A stretch of DNA of 64,000 bases from assembly GCA_963205185.1 (NCBI GenBank), contig CAUJHZ010000046.1, forward strand, positions 62,001 to 126,000, read 5' to 3'. The stretch is from Planctomycetota bacterium. Its GTDB lineage: Bacteria > Planctomycetota > Phycisphaerae > Phycisphaerales > UBA5793. This document shows, piece after piece, positions 7,764 to 16,556 of this stretch. The stretch's first letter is position 1; each line of letters opens with the position of its first letter. Made by a program: the position numbers and the translations under genes. A model generated the notes under the pieces. That model saw nothing but the letters and a program-made list of their open reading frames with translations. It had not been told where the DNA came from and made no database searches.

Positions 7764-8705
7764 ATGACTGTTGTCGCGACCGCCCTCATGTTCGCCACTT
7801 TCTTGAGCCCCGCGGGCGCCTGGCACGCCGGCGCTGCCGCAACAACGCAAAGCGGACCGCCGGTTCTCAGCGCCGCCGCCCGGCCCGATCCGACCAACAC
7901 GCTCTGGACGCCCGACATCGTCTACGGCCAGGGCGACGGGATGGAACTCCAACTCAACCTGGCGCAACCTCCCGACTCGCCGGAGGTCGTTCATCCGTGC
8001 GTCGTGATCATCCACGGCGGCGCGTGGCGGGCCGGCAATCGCGCTATGCACGACGACCTGGCCCGCGAACTGGCGGCGCGCGGCTACGTTGCGGCGACGA
8101 TCAGTTATCGCTTCTGTCCCCAGTTCACGTTCCCGGCGCAAGTTGAAGACGCCAAGTGTGCCGTGCGCTTCCTGCGGGCCCACGCCGAGGAATACGGCAT
8201 CGACGCTGAGCGCATCGGCGCCATCGGCTTCTCGGCCGGCGCGCATCTCGCGATGATGCTCGGCACCCTCGACGCGGACGCGGGCATGGAAGGCGATGGC
8301 GGCTGGGCGGATCAGTCGAGCAAGGTGCAGGCCGTCGTCGCGTTCTTCGGCCCCACCGACCTGCTCGCAGAATACCCTGCAGAAAGCGTGCGCCTCGTGA
8401 GCGACTTCATCGGCGGGTCGATTGAAGACAAGCCGGCTGCATATCAACTCGCTTCGCCCATCGCGCACGTGGACCGCGGCGACGCGCCAATGATGCTCTT
8501 CCAGGGAACCAGGGACAACCTTGTGCCGTGGACGCAGGCCACGAGCATGGCCGACGCCCTTACGAAGGCCGGCGTCACCGGACGCGTCGAACTGCTCATC
8601 GGCAAGCCGCACGGCTGGCTGGGGCCTGAACTCATTCGCACGCTCGAAGAGGGCGTCGTGTTCTTCAATGAGCAGCTCAAGCCTGCGGCCGCGCCCACTC
8701 CATGA
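7764..8705 (+). CDS. Secreted alpha/beta-hydrolase (BD-FAE-like esterase)
   Basis: The product has 313 residues with an N-terminal signal peptide (about residues 1-25, ending in a run of Ala). Fold motifs are the oxyanion HGGAW (VVIIHGGAWRAGN), the nucleophile elbow GFSAG with Ser157, the acid Asp251 (GTRDNLVPW) and His283 (KPHGW). This is the catalytic triad of the esterase/lipase group that includes bifunctional feruloyl and acetyl-xylan esterases. It probably removes ester groups from plant- or algal-type glycans outside the cytoplasm. A GGAGA lies six bases before the ATG. The stop overlaps the next gene (ATGA). Substrate specificity is not readable from sequence. Confidence 0.9.
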   Translation: MTVVATALMFATFLSPAGAWHAGAAATTQSGPPVLSAAARPDPTNTLWTPDIVYGQGDGMELQLNLAQPPDSPEVVHPCVVIIHGGAWRAGNRAMHDDLARELAARGYVAATISYRFCPQFTFPAQVEDAKCAVRFLRAHAEEYGIDAERIGAIGFSAGAHLAMMLGTLDADAGMEGDGGWADQSSKVQAVVAFFGPTDLLAEYPAESVRLVSDFIGGSIEDKPAAYQLASPIAHVDRGDAPMMLFQGTRDNLVPWTQATSMADALTKAGVTGRVELLIGKPHGWLGPELIRTLEEGVVFFNEQLKPAAAPTP

Positions 8706-9175
8706 CGCAAGCCGAGGCGAACCCGCGCGTGCTGCTGACCTGGCGCGACCATCCTGCAGCGCGCCGCCCCCGCGCTGCGGTCACCGCCGGCATGGTCATC
8801 GTCGCGTTCGCCACGGTGCTGGGCTTGGCCTTCAACAGCATCGTATGGGCGGCTGTCAGCATTCTCGTGCTGCTGCTCTCGCTCAATCGCTTCTTCCTGC
8901 CCAGCACGTACGCCATCGACGACAGCGGCCTGGCCGCGAAATTTCCATTCAGCACGCGCCGGATCGAATGGCGGCACATCCGCCGCATCCACGTCACCCG
9001 CTACGACCTGCTGCTGGCGGCAAATCCGCGGCGGACGTGGCTCAACGCCGGCCGCGAATTGCGCGTGCCCTTCGGCGATCAGAGACCGGCCATCCTCGAA
9101 CTCGTCCGCTCCCGCGTCCGCGATGATCTGGGGAATGCGACATTGCCGCAAAAAGACACAGAAGCCGCAAAATGA
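8702..9175 (+). CDS. Two-helix membrane protein with a PH-like cytoplasmic domain
   Basis: The product has 157 residues and overlaps the esterase stop by ATGA. Two adjacent hydrophobic helices at about residues 28-60 (AGMVIVAFATVLGLAF, IVWAAVSILVLLLSLNRFFL) precede a domain beginning YAIDDSGLAAKFPFSTRRIE, with IEWRHIRRIHVTRYDLLL. That order (a two-helix hairpin, then a beta-rich segment with I.W..I..I) is typical of small bacterial PH-like membrane proteins, but assignment to that family is tentative. Co-translation with a secreted esterase need not mean shared function. It ends 44 bases before the convergent rnhA. Confidence 0.7.
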   Translation: MTQAEANPRVLLTWRDHPAARRPRAAVTAGMVIVAFATVLGLAFNSIVWAAVSILVLLLSLNRFFLPSTYAIDDSGLAAKFPFSTRRIEWRHIRRIHVTRYDLLLAANPRRTWLNAGRELRVPFGDQRPAILELVRSRVRDDLGNATLPQKDTEAAK

Positions 9176-9218
9176 GCATGGCCCATGCGGTGCTGCGAGC
9201 GCAGCGCCACTGCCGCGC

Positions 9219-9686
9219 TTACCTGAACTGCTCGATCGCGGCGACGGCGAGCCGGTCGCAGCGTTCGTTCTCGGGGTGCTCGCTGTGGCCGCGCACCCAG
9301 TGCAGTCGGACGGTGTGCGCGTTGCGGAGGTCGTCGAGGGTCTTCCAGAGATCGACGTTCTGCACCGGCTCGCGCTTCTTGCCGCGCGTCCAGCCCTGGC
9401 GCTTCCAGCCGGCGACCCACTCCTTCAGGCCGTTGATGACGTACTGGCTGTCGGAGTAGAGATCGACGATGCTGGGCTTCTTGATGGCGCGCAGGCCTTC
9501 GATGGCGGCGATGAGTTCCATGCGGTTGTTGGTCGTGGCGCGCTCTCCGCCGCTGCACTCGCGCTCGGTCCCGCTGGCGGGGTGGCGGAGAATGTACGCC
9601 CATCCTCCCGGCCCGGGATTGCCGCTGCAGGCGCCGTCGGTGAAGAGTTCGACTTGAGGTGTGTCCGCTGAGGCAACTTCAGGCAT
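9219..9686 (-). CDS. rnhA: Ribonuclease HI
   Basis: The product has 155 residues. It is the classic RNase HI that cleaves the RNA strand of RNA-DNA hybrids using two metal ions. The four carboxylates are present: Asp17 (ELFTDGACSGNPGPGGWA), Glu57 (NNRMEL), Asp79 (DLYSDSQYVINGL) and Asp144 (ERCDRLA). The flap His134 (VRGHSEHPEN) and the basic handle (WVAGWKRQGWTRGKK) are also present. Length matches the E. coli enzyme. It is transcribed away from the preceding plus-strand genes and lies downstream of the diguanylate cyclase on the same strand. Confidence 0.97.
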   Translation of the reverse strand: MPEVASADTPQVELFTDGACSGNPGPGGWAYILRHPASGTERECSGGERATTNNRMELIAAIEGLRAIKKPSIVDLYSDSQYVINGLKEWVAGWKRQGWTRGKKREPVQNVDLWKTLDDLRNAHTVRLHWVRGHSEHPENERCDRLAVAAIEQFR

Positions 9687-9722
9687 GGGGCGGATGGTAG
9701 GAACAGATCATCGGCTGCGCCA

Positions 9723-11099
9723 TCAGGCGGGTGGCTCGGCGCCGCCTTGGCAGACATCGTTCGCCCCCGGGCCGAAGGTGATCGCGTTCTTGCCGCTGCG
9801 CTTGGAGGCGAGGGCGTTGCGGTCGGCCTGTTCGAGCAGCGGCGCCACCTCCCCGCCGTCCCACGGGAACGTGGCCAGGCCGCCCGAGATGGTCAGCGTG
9901 CCGCGCGCCTCGGCGGAGAGTTTGGGGAAGCGGTGCTGGCAGATCTGCTGCTGGAAGCGGCGGGCGATCTTCTGGATGTCGTCGGGGTGGCTCGAGCCGC
10001 GCTCGCGCTGGCCCTGCGGGTCGTGGAAGATGACGACGAACTCATCGCCGCCGATGCGGCAGACGCGGTCGTTGGGCCGGATCACGCTGCGCAGCAGTTT
10101 GACGGTTTCGACGAGAATCTCATCGCCCGCCGCGTGGCCGTAGGCGTCGTTGTAATGCTTGAAGTCGTCGATGTCAAAGAGCAGCAGGCTCACGCACTGG
10201 CGCTGGGTACGCGCGTCGGCCAAGGCCCGATCCATGTACTGCTCGAAGAAGCGGCGGTTGTAGGCGCCCGTCAACTGGTCGGTGTACGCCTCCTCGCGCA
10301 GGTCGCGCATGGAGCGGTCGAGGTGCAGCCAATGGCCGAGCCAGTCGGCCCACGGCTTGAGATCCTCGGGCCGCGGCGCCGTTGCGTTCGACTCAGCCGA
10401 AGCCACGAGCCAGCCGTAGGAAACGGGGCCAGCGCCCTCGGCCGCGGCGCAGATTTCGGCGCATGGCGCGGTGCGTGATGCGGCGGCGTCGATCCGCAGC
10501 CCGCTCCAGCCGGTCTCCTGCTCCACAAGACGAAGCGCCACCGCCCGCACCTGCTCGGGCTGGCGCAGCAGCGCCGCCACGAGATCGACATCGCCCAGCG
10601 GGCCGCTCGAGGCGGGCGCCGCGCACGCGGCTGAATTCGCCGCGGCAGCCGGCGGCCGCTTGGCATCGCTGTCCGGTTGCGGCGTGGCGCCGGCCTGCCC
10701 GGTAATGGCGCGCTCGAGCGAGTCAGAATCAAGCGGTGATCGAAGCAGCGCATCAAAGCCGGTCGTGTCAAAGCCTGCGGCGCCGTTGTTGACCACGCCC
10801 ACGAGTTCCACGTTGGGATCGATGCGGCGCACCGCCTGCACGAAGGGTTCTGTGCGGGCGCCCAGGGTCTCGATGGAGGCCACGATGGCGTCGGGCGCAT
10901 CGAGCACGCCCGTCTGCACCAGTTCGCCGATGACATCGTACATGTGGTGCGCGAGCGTCGTAGGCCGCTGCGTCGAGCGTGCGACGGATTCGACCAGCCG
11001 CTCGTCGCCCAGCACGATGATGCGGCCGCGCCTGCCGCGCCGCCCCGAATCAGAGCGCGATGTCGCCGCAGCCCCGTTGATGAGACGCGACTCGCTCAT
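9723..11099 (-). CDS. Diguanylate cyclase (GGDEF) with divergent sensory domains
   Basis: The product has 458 residues. The C-terminal GGDEF domain (about residues 280-440) makes the second messenger c-di-GMP. It has the intact GGDEF motif at 350-354, DIDDFKHYND for metal and substrate, and an RPND inhibitory site exactly five residues before GGDEF, predicting product inhibition. Residues about 20-135 resemble a response-regulator fold without an obvious phospho-acceptor (GRIIVLGDERLVE, DAPDAIVASIETLG, VELVGVVNN). Residues about 175-270 form a GAF-like segment. It overlaps the 3' end of the upstream partner gene by ATGA, so stoichiometric production with that receiver-like protein is likely. 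Confidence 0.92.
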   Translation of the reverse strand: MSESRLINGAAATSRSDSGRRGRRGRIIVLGDERLVESVARSTQRPTTLAHHMYDVIGELVQTGVLDAPDAIVASIETLGARTEPFVQAVRRIDPNVELVGVVNNGAAGFDTTGFDALLRSPLDSDSLERAITGQAGATPQPDSDAKRPPAAAANSAACAAPASSGPLGDVDLVAALLRQPEQVRAVALRLVEQETGWSGLRIDAAASRTAPCAEICAAAEGAGPVSYGWLVASAESNATAPRPEDLKPWADWLGHWLHLDRSMRDLREEAYTDQLTGAYNRRFFEQYMDRALADARTQRQCVSLLLFDIDDFKHYNDAYGHAAGDEILVETVKLLRSVIRPNDRVCRIGGDEFVVIFHDPQGQRERGSSHPDDIQKIARRFQQQICQHRFPKLSAEARGTLTISGGLATFPWDGGEVAPLLEQADRNALASKRSGKNAITFGPGANDVCQGGAEPPA

Positions 11100-11779
11100 G
11101 GCCCCTGCTCCCCTCGCGCCGTCTCTGGTCCGAGGTCTTCGCCGAGCAGCATGGCCAGTTCCGCCTGCGTGATCAGCGCTTCATGCTCCGGCTGCGAATC
11201 CTGCGCATCTTCTTCATCGAAGGGCGAATCCGCGGCGGGCTCGGCGCGCGGTGCGAGCGGGGCGGGCGCATCAGTCAAGCGAAGCGGCGGCGGTCCGCCG
11301 CGAGAGCGGCCGTTCGAATCTGCTTCCCGGGCGGACGCCGCCGCACAGCGCTCCGCCGCTCGGCCCCGGCGCAGCACCTCCAGCCCCGCGCCGGACTGCG
11401 GGCTGTACATCGCGACGGTGACCTGCGGCATGGTGCGCTCGACGCACGCGACCAGGTCATCAAAGTCATCCCACCGGGCCGGCTCGACGACGACGAGAAT
11501 GAGCATCGGATGCGGCGCACTCGACTCGCCCGTGGCGTGAAAGGTCCCCTGCCGCGCAGCCTGCTGACGATGCTCCACGATCATCGCCCCCAGCGCCGCC
11601 AGCGCCAGCACCGGCTCGGCTTCGATGCTGATCTCCGCGCCGCGAGAGCGAAAAGACTCGATCAGCGTGTCCGGGCTCGACTCAAGCGGATGCTGCACCA
11701 GGACGCAACGGATGAGCCCTGGGCACGGCTTATCGGAGCACCCATCTGCAGCCTGCTTCGGTCGGAGCGCATCGCCCAT
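11096..11779 (-). CDS. Receiver-like protein coupled to the diguanylate cyclase
   Basis: The product has 227 residues. The N-terminal 140 residues alternate hydrophobic strands and helices (GLIRCVLVQHPLESSPDTLI, LALAALGAMIVEH, PMLILVVVEPARWDDF, PQVTVAMYSP), like a degenerate response-regulator fold. They resemble in style the N-terminal part of the next gene. The remainder is a low-complexity linker rich in Pro, Ala and Arg, ending in an acidic segment (DSPFDEEDAQDSQPEHEALI) and a short helix containing AELAMLLGEDL. The ATG at 11777-11779 is taken as the start. The stop overlaps the cyclase start. A regulatory partnership with the cyclase is inferred from coupling only. Confidence 0.7.
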   Translation of the reverse strand: MGDALRPKQAADGCSDKPCPGLIRCVLVQHPLESSPDTLIESFRSRGAEISIEAEPVLALAALGAMIVEHRQQAARQGTFHATGESSAPHPMLILVVVEPARWDDFDDLVACVERTMPQVTVAMYSPQSGAGLEVLRRGRAAERCAAASAREADSNGRSRGGPPPLRLTDAPAPLAPRAEPAADSPFDEEDAQDSQPEHEALITQAELAMLLGEDLGPETARGEQGP

Positions 11780-11928
11780 GACTCAATTGTACCACGAATG
11801 CAGGATTTCACGTTCAATTCTTTCCACGCGCCGTGCGAGCCATTAGAATGGGCGACAATTCGAGCTTCAGCAGATGCCCATTGCCCAAACCACGCGCCGT
11901 TTCCGAGATCTGGATGAAGGAGGTTTTC

Positions 11929-12312
11929 ATGAAATCAGGACTTATGATCGCCGTCGCCCTGCTGGGCACGGTGCTGTCCACTTCGGCAGCGTCGGGACAG
12001 AATCCGGCAATGCGCGTGGAGGGCGCCTGTCCGGGCTCGCTCAACATTGAGGTGCGGGGCGCCACCCCGAACGGAATCATCGCCATCTTGATCGGATTCC
12101 AGACAGGCTCCACGCGCATTCCCTCAGGAGCCTGCCAGGGCACAATGCTCGGACTGGACAGCCGCGGATTGCGCGTTGCCACCATCCAGCGCGCCGATCG
12201 CGAGGGGACGCTCGCGCTGATGCCGCGCGTCGGGCCCGCCGCGTGCGGCAAGTATCTCCAGGCCATCGACGGGCGCACCTGCGGCACGACCAACGTCGTG
12301 CAGATCAACTGA
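11929..12312 (+). CDS. Small secreted single-module protein
   Basis: The product has 127 residues. An excellent AAGGAGG lies at 11917-11923, five bases before the ATG, deciding the start. A signal peptide (MKSGLMIAVALLGTVLSTSA) is followed by one beta-rich module: ACPGSLNIEVRGATPNG, then IGFQTGSTRIPSGAC and GTMLGLDSRGL, ending CGKYLQAIDGRTCGTTNVVQ. Paired cysteines probably form disulfides outside the cell. The same module appears at the C-termini of three larger exported proteins in this window. Function unknown; it may be a cell-surface or sorting-associated domain. Confidence 0.85.
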   Translation: MKSGLMIAVALLGTVLSTSAASGQNPAMRVEGACPGSLNIEVRGATPNGIIAILIGFQTGSTRIPSGACQGTMLGLDSRGLRVATIQRADREGTLALMPRVGPAACGKYLQAIDGRTCGTTNVVQIN

Positions 12313-12378
12313 CGCCGCGGCCGACTGAAGCGCCATCGCGGCTTCGCCGGGGAGTATGATGGCTGAGGGAAGGGCCCC

Positions 12379-14283
12379 ATGACGCGCCGGCGAAGCCGCC
12401 GCTCAATCTGGCTCGCCATCACCCTGGCGCACCTCGCGCTGGGCGCGGCGCTGGCCGTGTTGTACGCCTGGCTTGCCGCTTCGCTGCCGGCGCTGCAGCC
12501 GGCGCTCTACCAGCAGCCGTACGGGAACTGGAACGGCTGGTCGATCAGCGAATATCGGGGCGAGGCCACGGTGCTGCGATCCGCGCGCGTCAGCGATGAC
12601 ACGCGCCGCGATCGCATGCTCGAAGCCCAGCCGTGGATCGAGCGAGCCGTGCGCCGCGATGAAGGCGTGGCCTCCGTTTACGAAGAGGTCCGCGGCTGGC
12701 CGTGGCCGTGTCTGTCATTTCGGACGATCGGAAGCGGGTCGGCTGTGTTCGATGGTGACTATGAGTTGCGCGGCGGTATTCCCATCGAACCCATGCCCGA
12801 TTCGATGAGTCAGGTCGCCGGATTGCAGCGCCATTACGAACTGCATCGCGCCTTGCCGTGCACGATCGAGCCGCGTCCGTTCGCGGCCACTGTTCTGGCG
12901 TGGACGGGCGGGCTGGCGCTGCTCACGGCGCTGGCGGTCGCGTTCCGGGCGCAGTGTCGGCGGCATCGCATTCGCTGCGGCCAGTGCGTGTCGTGCGGCT
13001 ACGACCTGCACGAATCGACCCGGCCACTCTGCTCCGAGTGCGGCTTTGCGCGCGGCGAGCGACCGGCGCTCGCCTCGAAGCGCTTCGCGCTGCTGCCTCT
13101 CTCTGGCGCGGCGCTGGCCGTGATTGCGATGGTGCTGCTCGTGGCGTGGAAATCCGCGGGCCGGCCGCGCCTCGACCCGCTTCACGCGGCAGCGCGCGAT
13201 GGCGATGTCGAGACCGTGACCGAACTGCTCGCGAACGGCGCGGATGTGAACGCGCCGTGTCACGAGGGGCCGTGGGACTACACCGATCTCACGCCGCTCA
13301 TGTGGGCGGCGCGGCGGGGCCGGTCCGATGTGATCCAGCGCCTCATCGACGCCGGCGCGGATGTGAAAGCGGTCGACTCGAAGAACCAGACGGCGCTGCA
13401 CTGGGCGGCGTGGCGCGGTGATGTGGAGTCGATTCGGCTGCTGCTCGCAGCCGGGGCGGATGTGGAAGCGATCAGCGACGATGGCAGCATTCCGCTGTCG
13501 TGCGCGATTCTGCAGGGCGCGCCGCGCCGCCAGGCGGTTATCGCCCTGCTCGACGCCGGCGCCGATGTGCACCGCAAAGTCGGCGGCGTCTCGCTGCTGT
13601 ACTGGATCGGCGCTCGCCCGCCGGGCGATCTCGAACTGCTCCGCATCCTGCTCGACCGCGCGCCCGACCTGCTTGAAGATGAGAAAGATGTGCGCTTGAC
13701 CGTGCTCTGGATGATCAAATACTGCCGGCTCGCTGAACTCCGCGAACTCGGCGATCGCGGTTGCGACATCGCCGCGATCGCGGCCGAATTCACTACGACA
13801 GCCGCTGGCGCCGGCAACGTCGAACTCGTGCAGTATCTGGCGGATTTGGGTGTGGTAATCACGGAGTCGCCCGAGAACGACATCCTGCACTCGGCCTTCA
13901 CCTCCGGCAACGTGGAGATGGCTCGCTACATGCTCGCGCAGGGACTCGACCCCACCGCGCGAAACAGCCGCGGCGAGACGATCCTCTTCTGGGGCGTCTG
14001 GGCGAGCACGCCCGAGATGGCCGACCTGGCGCTGAGCCTGGGCGTGGATGTGAACGCCACCGCAGATGACGGCAGCACGGCGCTGATGACGAGTGCGGGA
14101 AATGGCCAGACGGAAGCCGTGCGGCGGCTGCTGGCGGCGGGCGCCGACCCCATGGCGCAGGACAAGGCCGGCATGGACGCGCTTGGCTACGTCAAACGCC
14201 GGGACGCAGCCTATCCGTATGACCCCAAGCCGGAGATCATTCGCATGCTCGAAGAAGCGATGGCGGATGCTTCGCGAAAGTAG
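12379..14283 (+). CDS. Membrane protein: zinc ribbon plus ankyrin repeats
   Basis: The product has 634 residues. In order: a transmembrane helix (about 10-35), an external domain (about 40-165), a second helix (about 168-190), a Cys4 zinc ribbon (Cys203, Cys206, Cys218, Cys221; CVSCGYDLHES then CSECGFARG), a third helix (about 235-255), then roughly nine ankyrin repeats to the end (for example DPLHAAARDGDVETVTELLA, ADVNAPCHEG, TALHWAAWRGDVESIRLLLA, GSTALMTSAGNGQTEAVRRL). It has the domain set of a membrane-anchored protein-binding scaffold. Its ribbon closely matches those of three other proteins in the window. No enzyme motif is visible. It converges on the UDP-sugar pyrophosphorylase with 21 bases between stops. 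Confidence 0.85.
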   Translation: MTRRRSRRSIWLAITLAHLALGAALAVLYAWLAASLPALQPALYQQPYGNWNGWSISEYRGEATVLRSARVSDDTRRDRMLEAQPWIERAVRRDEGVASVYEEVRGWPWPCLSFRTIGSGSAVFDGDYELRGGIPIEPMPDSMSQVAGLQRHYELHRALPCTIEPRPFAATVLAWTGGLALLTALAVAFRAQCRRHRIRCGQCVSCGYDLHESTRPLCSECGFARGERPALASKRFALLPLSGAALAVIAMVLLVAWKSAGRPRLDPLHAAARDGDVETVTELLANGADVNAPCHEGPWDYTDLTPLMWAARRGRSDVIQRLIDAGADVKAVDSKNQTALHWAAWRGDVESIRLLLAAGADVEAISDDGSIPLSCAILQGAPRRQAVIALLDAGADVHRKVGGVSLLYWIGARPPGDLELLRILLDRAPDLLEDEKDVRLTVLWMIKYCRLAELRELGDRGCDIAAIAAEFTTTAAGAGNVELVQYLADLGVVITESPENDILHSAFTSGNVEMARYMLAQGLDPTARNSRGETILFWGVWASTPEMADLALSLGVDVNATADDGSTALMTSAGNGQTEAVRRLLAAGADPMAQDKAGMDALGYVKRRDAAYPYDPKPEIIRMLEEAMADASRK

Positions 14284-14304
14284 CGGCAGGCATGACCCCA
14301 GCCG

Positions 14305-15774
14305 TTACAGCACCACCTCGGCGCCGGGCGCGATTGACGCGGGCAAATCCTTCGCGTTCTGCAAATCCGCCGCTTCGAGCGCCGTGAGCGGGCTGATTTC
14401 GATGATCGCCGTGCACTCGCGGCGATCGTTGCGCGGCGTCCTGACGCCCGCCGCCTCGAGCCAGCGCGCTGCCCGCTCGATCTGCAGCGCCCGGCTCGAC
14501 TCGGCCGAATCGACGCCACTGAGGTTCTTGATCGGCGCGAACTCTTCGACGCGGTCAGTCTCGAGAATGATCGACGCTTCGCACAGCGGCAGGGCGTCGA
14601 AGACGAAGGTTTCGAGTTTCACGCCGTTGGGTTCGGCGGGCTCGACGATGTGTCCGGTGTCGAGATCGACGTGCGGGATCTTCTTGTCCGCGCGGTGGAG
14701 CGGGAGGGCGAAGCCACCCCCACCCCGGCCCTCCCCCGCAGAGCCGGAGGAGGGAGTCGTATTGAGTCGCCTGATGAAATCGACGCCGATGCAGTGAATG
14801 GCGAGCGACCCGGCGCCGAAGCGCAGTTCGCCGCGCTCATCGCGCTGCTCGGCGAGTTCATCGGGCAGGTCGGAGTACTCGATGATCGTGGTGCGGCCGT
14901 CGACGCGGCAGAAGTTGCCAAGTTTTTCGAACGGCCCGGTCTTGGGGAGCATCTTGCTGCTCATCTCACCGGACGAGTCTTCGGCGGCGGCGTGCAGGCC
15001 GATGAAGAGCGGGTCGATGACGCGCACGTGCGGGTTGTCCACCTGGATGTAACTGATGTGCTGCACGCCGCGTTTGATCATGTCATCGATGGCGCCGCTG
15101 CGATAGAGCGCGCGGAGCGAGCCGCCGTGCCCGTCGGGGTTGACGGCCAGTTCATCCCTGGCGGCCAGCAGGATGCGGCCGCTCTGACGATCGAAACTCG
15201 GCATGACGCCCTGTTGGAAGAACATGACATCTTCCCGCGGCAGGCCGAAGTATTCGCGCTGGGCAAAGAACTCGACCGTCGGCTCGTGGTTGAGCGGGCT
15301 GGTCATCACGTAGAGCGGAATGGACCTCCCCCACCGCCGGCCCGCGGCGAACAGCTGCTCGGCGAACACTTGAAAGAGCGGCTTGCGCGTGATGGGCGTG
15401 GCGGGATACGTGCCCTTGGGCCCATCCCAGCCGAGGCGCGTGCCCTGGCCGCCGGCGACGCAGAACGCAGACACCCTGCCCTGGCGGACGAGGTCTTCGC
15501 CCGCGGCGCGGAACCTGCCCGCGTCGTACGGCCGCCGGGGATTGCCCGGGTCGCGCGGGTACCACACCGGCGGCTCGATGCGCTGAGGCAGTTCGAACTC
15601 CGGCTTGTGCAGCACGTACTGGTCGATCCACTGGGGCAGGCGATCAAACTCGATCGCTTCGATCTGCGCGGCCAGGTGGTCCCGCCGGCGATCGTCGAGT
15701 TCTTCCCAGAAGCGCAGCAGGTGCTCCTGCCCGACAGCCTCGAGTTGCGCCCGCAGTGCTTCGATGTCCTTCAT
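14305..15774 (-). CDS. UDP-N-acetylhexosamine/UDP-sugar pyrophosphorylase
   Basis: The product has 489 residues. It belongs to the eukaryote-like UDPGP/UAP1 family, which makes UDP-GlcNAc or related UDP-sugars from UTP and the sugar 1-phosphate. The nucleotide-binding signature VAGGQGTRLGWDGPKGTYP lies near residue 105. Further family landmarks are the PLNHEPTVEFFAQREYFGL region, QGVMPSFD, HGGSLRALYRSGAIDDM, QVDNPHVRVIDPLF and FALPLHRADKKIPHVD. Between FIRRLN and GGFALP lies an extra, in-frame Gly/Ser-rich segment (TTPSSGSAGEGRGG) encoded by a palindromic repeat; it probably forms a surface loop. The true sugar substrate (GlcNAc, GalNAc or glucose) is not decided by sequence alone. Confidence 0.9.
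   Translation of the reverse strand: MKDIEALRAQLEAVGQEHLLRFWEELDDRRRDHLAAQIEAIEFDRLPQWIDQYVLHKPEFELPQRIEPPVWYPRDPGNPRRPYDAGRFRAAGEDLVRQGRVSAFCVAGGQGTRLGWDGPKGTYPATPITRKPLFQVFAEQLFAAGRRWGRSIPLYVMTSPLNHEPTVEFFAQREYFGLPREDVMFFQQGVMPSFDRQSGRILLAARDELAVNPDGHGGSLRALYRSGAIDDMIKRGVQHISYIQVDNPHVRVIDPLFIGLHAAAEDSSGEMSSKMLPKTGPFEKLGNFCRVDGRTTIIEYSDLPDELAEQRDERGELRFGAGSLAIHCIGVDFIRRLNTTPSSGSAGEGRGGGGFALPLHRADKKIPHVDLDTGHIVEPAEPNGVKLETFVFDALPLCEASIILETDRVEEFAPIKNLSGVDSAESSRALQIERAARWLEAAGVRTPRNDRRECTAIIEISPLTALEAADLQNAKDLPASIAPGAEVVL
14714..14758. repeat. GC-rich palindromic (REP-like) repeat inside a coding sequence
   Basis: The plus strand reads CCACCCCCACCCCGG, then CCCTCCCCCGCAGAGCCGGA and GGAGGGAG. 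The CCCTCC and GGAGGG arms flank an 11-14 base loop. On the coding (minus) strand this is the widespread type of extragenic repeat that reads CCCTCC...GGGGGAGGG followed by CCGGGGTGGGGG. It is placed in frame and contributes about 14 residues to the UDP-sugar pyrophosphorylase. Confidence 0.7.
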
Positions 15775-15878
15775 CTCTCATCCGTCCGGTGTGATGTTTC
15801 GAGTGCAACTGCATTGAATGCGCGCATGGCCAGCGCGGCTACAGGGAATCGACTCGCGAAGGCTGCGGTGCATTGAGT

Positions 15879-16556
15879 TCAGGCCGGCATCGGCTCGGAC
15901 CAGCCGGCGCTGAGGTGCCGGACGATCTGGCCGGATTCGACGTAGATCACCTGCTCGGCGATGTTGGTCGTGTGGTCGGCCATGCGCTCGATGGCGTTTC
16001 CGATGGTCCAGAAGGCGGAGGCGAAATCCACCGTGCAGGCGCCGCGGGACAGTTCCTCCTGCACCTCGCGCAGCAGGGTGCGGCTGAACTTCTCGACCAG
16101 ATCGTCGCTGGCAAGCACCTGCCGGGCCCGGCTCGAATCGAGATCGCGCATGGAGACGTTGGCGTCGCGGATCATGCCGATCACGCTGTTCACGGTGACC
16201 CGCAGCGTCGGCGGGAACGCTTCCTTGCACCGGGAGACCAGCACGACCAGTTCGGCCACGCCGGCGCCCAGGTCGGCGATGCGCTCCAGTTCGTTGTTCA
16301 CCTTCACGATGGTGAGCACCATCCGCAATTGCGTGGCGTTGCTGTCGCCCAGGGCGAGCAGTTCAACGGCCGCCTTTTCGATTTCGATGTCCACGCGGTC
16401 GATGAGGTCGTCGTCCTTGATGACCTGTTCGGCCTTGGCGCGGTCGGCGTCGAAGACCGCCTCGAAAGCCCGCTCGACCATGGCTTCCACGCGCTGGCCC
16501 TGCTGCACGATGTCGTGATGGAGTCGGTCGAGTCTCTGGCGGAATGCGTCTGACAT
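15879..16556 (-). CDS. phoU: Phosphate signalling protein PhoU
   Basis: The product has 225 residues, the usual size. PhoU is a six-helix, two-repeat cytoplasmic protein that links the PstSCAB phosphate transporter to the PhoR/PhoB sensor and represses the Pho regulon under phosphate sufficiency. Both metal-site helices are visible: KVNNELERIADLGAGVAELV in the first repeat and FWTIGNAIERMADHTTNIAE in the second, with the E..R.AD(H/L).. pattern. The ATG at 16554-16556 (MSDAFRQRLDRLHHD) is chosen by homology; a longer frame exists upstream with unrelated sequence. No pst, phoR or phoB genes adjoin it, which is unusual but not rare in this phylum. Confidence 0.95.
   Translation of the reverse strand: MSDAFRQRLDRLHHDIVQQGQRVEAMVERAFEAVFDADRAKAEQVIKDDDLIDRVDIEIEKAAVELLALGDSNATQLRMVLTIVKVNNELERIADLGAGVAELVVLVSRCKEAFPPTLRVTVNSVIGMIRDANVSMRDLDSSRARQVLASDDLVEKFSRTLLREVQEELSRGACTVDFASAFWTIGNAIERMADHTTNIAEQVIYVESGQIVRHLSAGWSEPMPA

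Noticed and set aside
6720-8612. Minus-strand open frame of 630 codons
   Set aside because: It is opposite the coupled unknown genes and the esterase with an intact catalytic triad. The composition is typical of an antisense frame in high-GC DNA.
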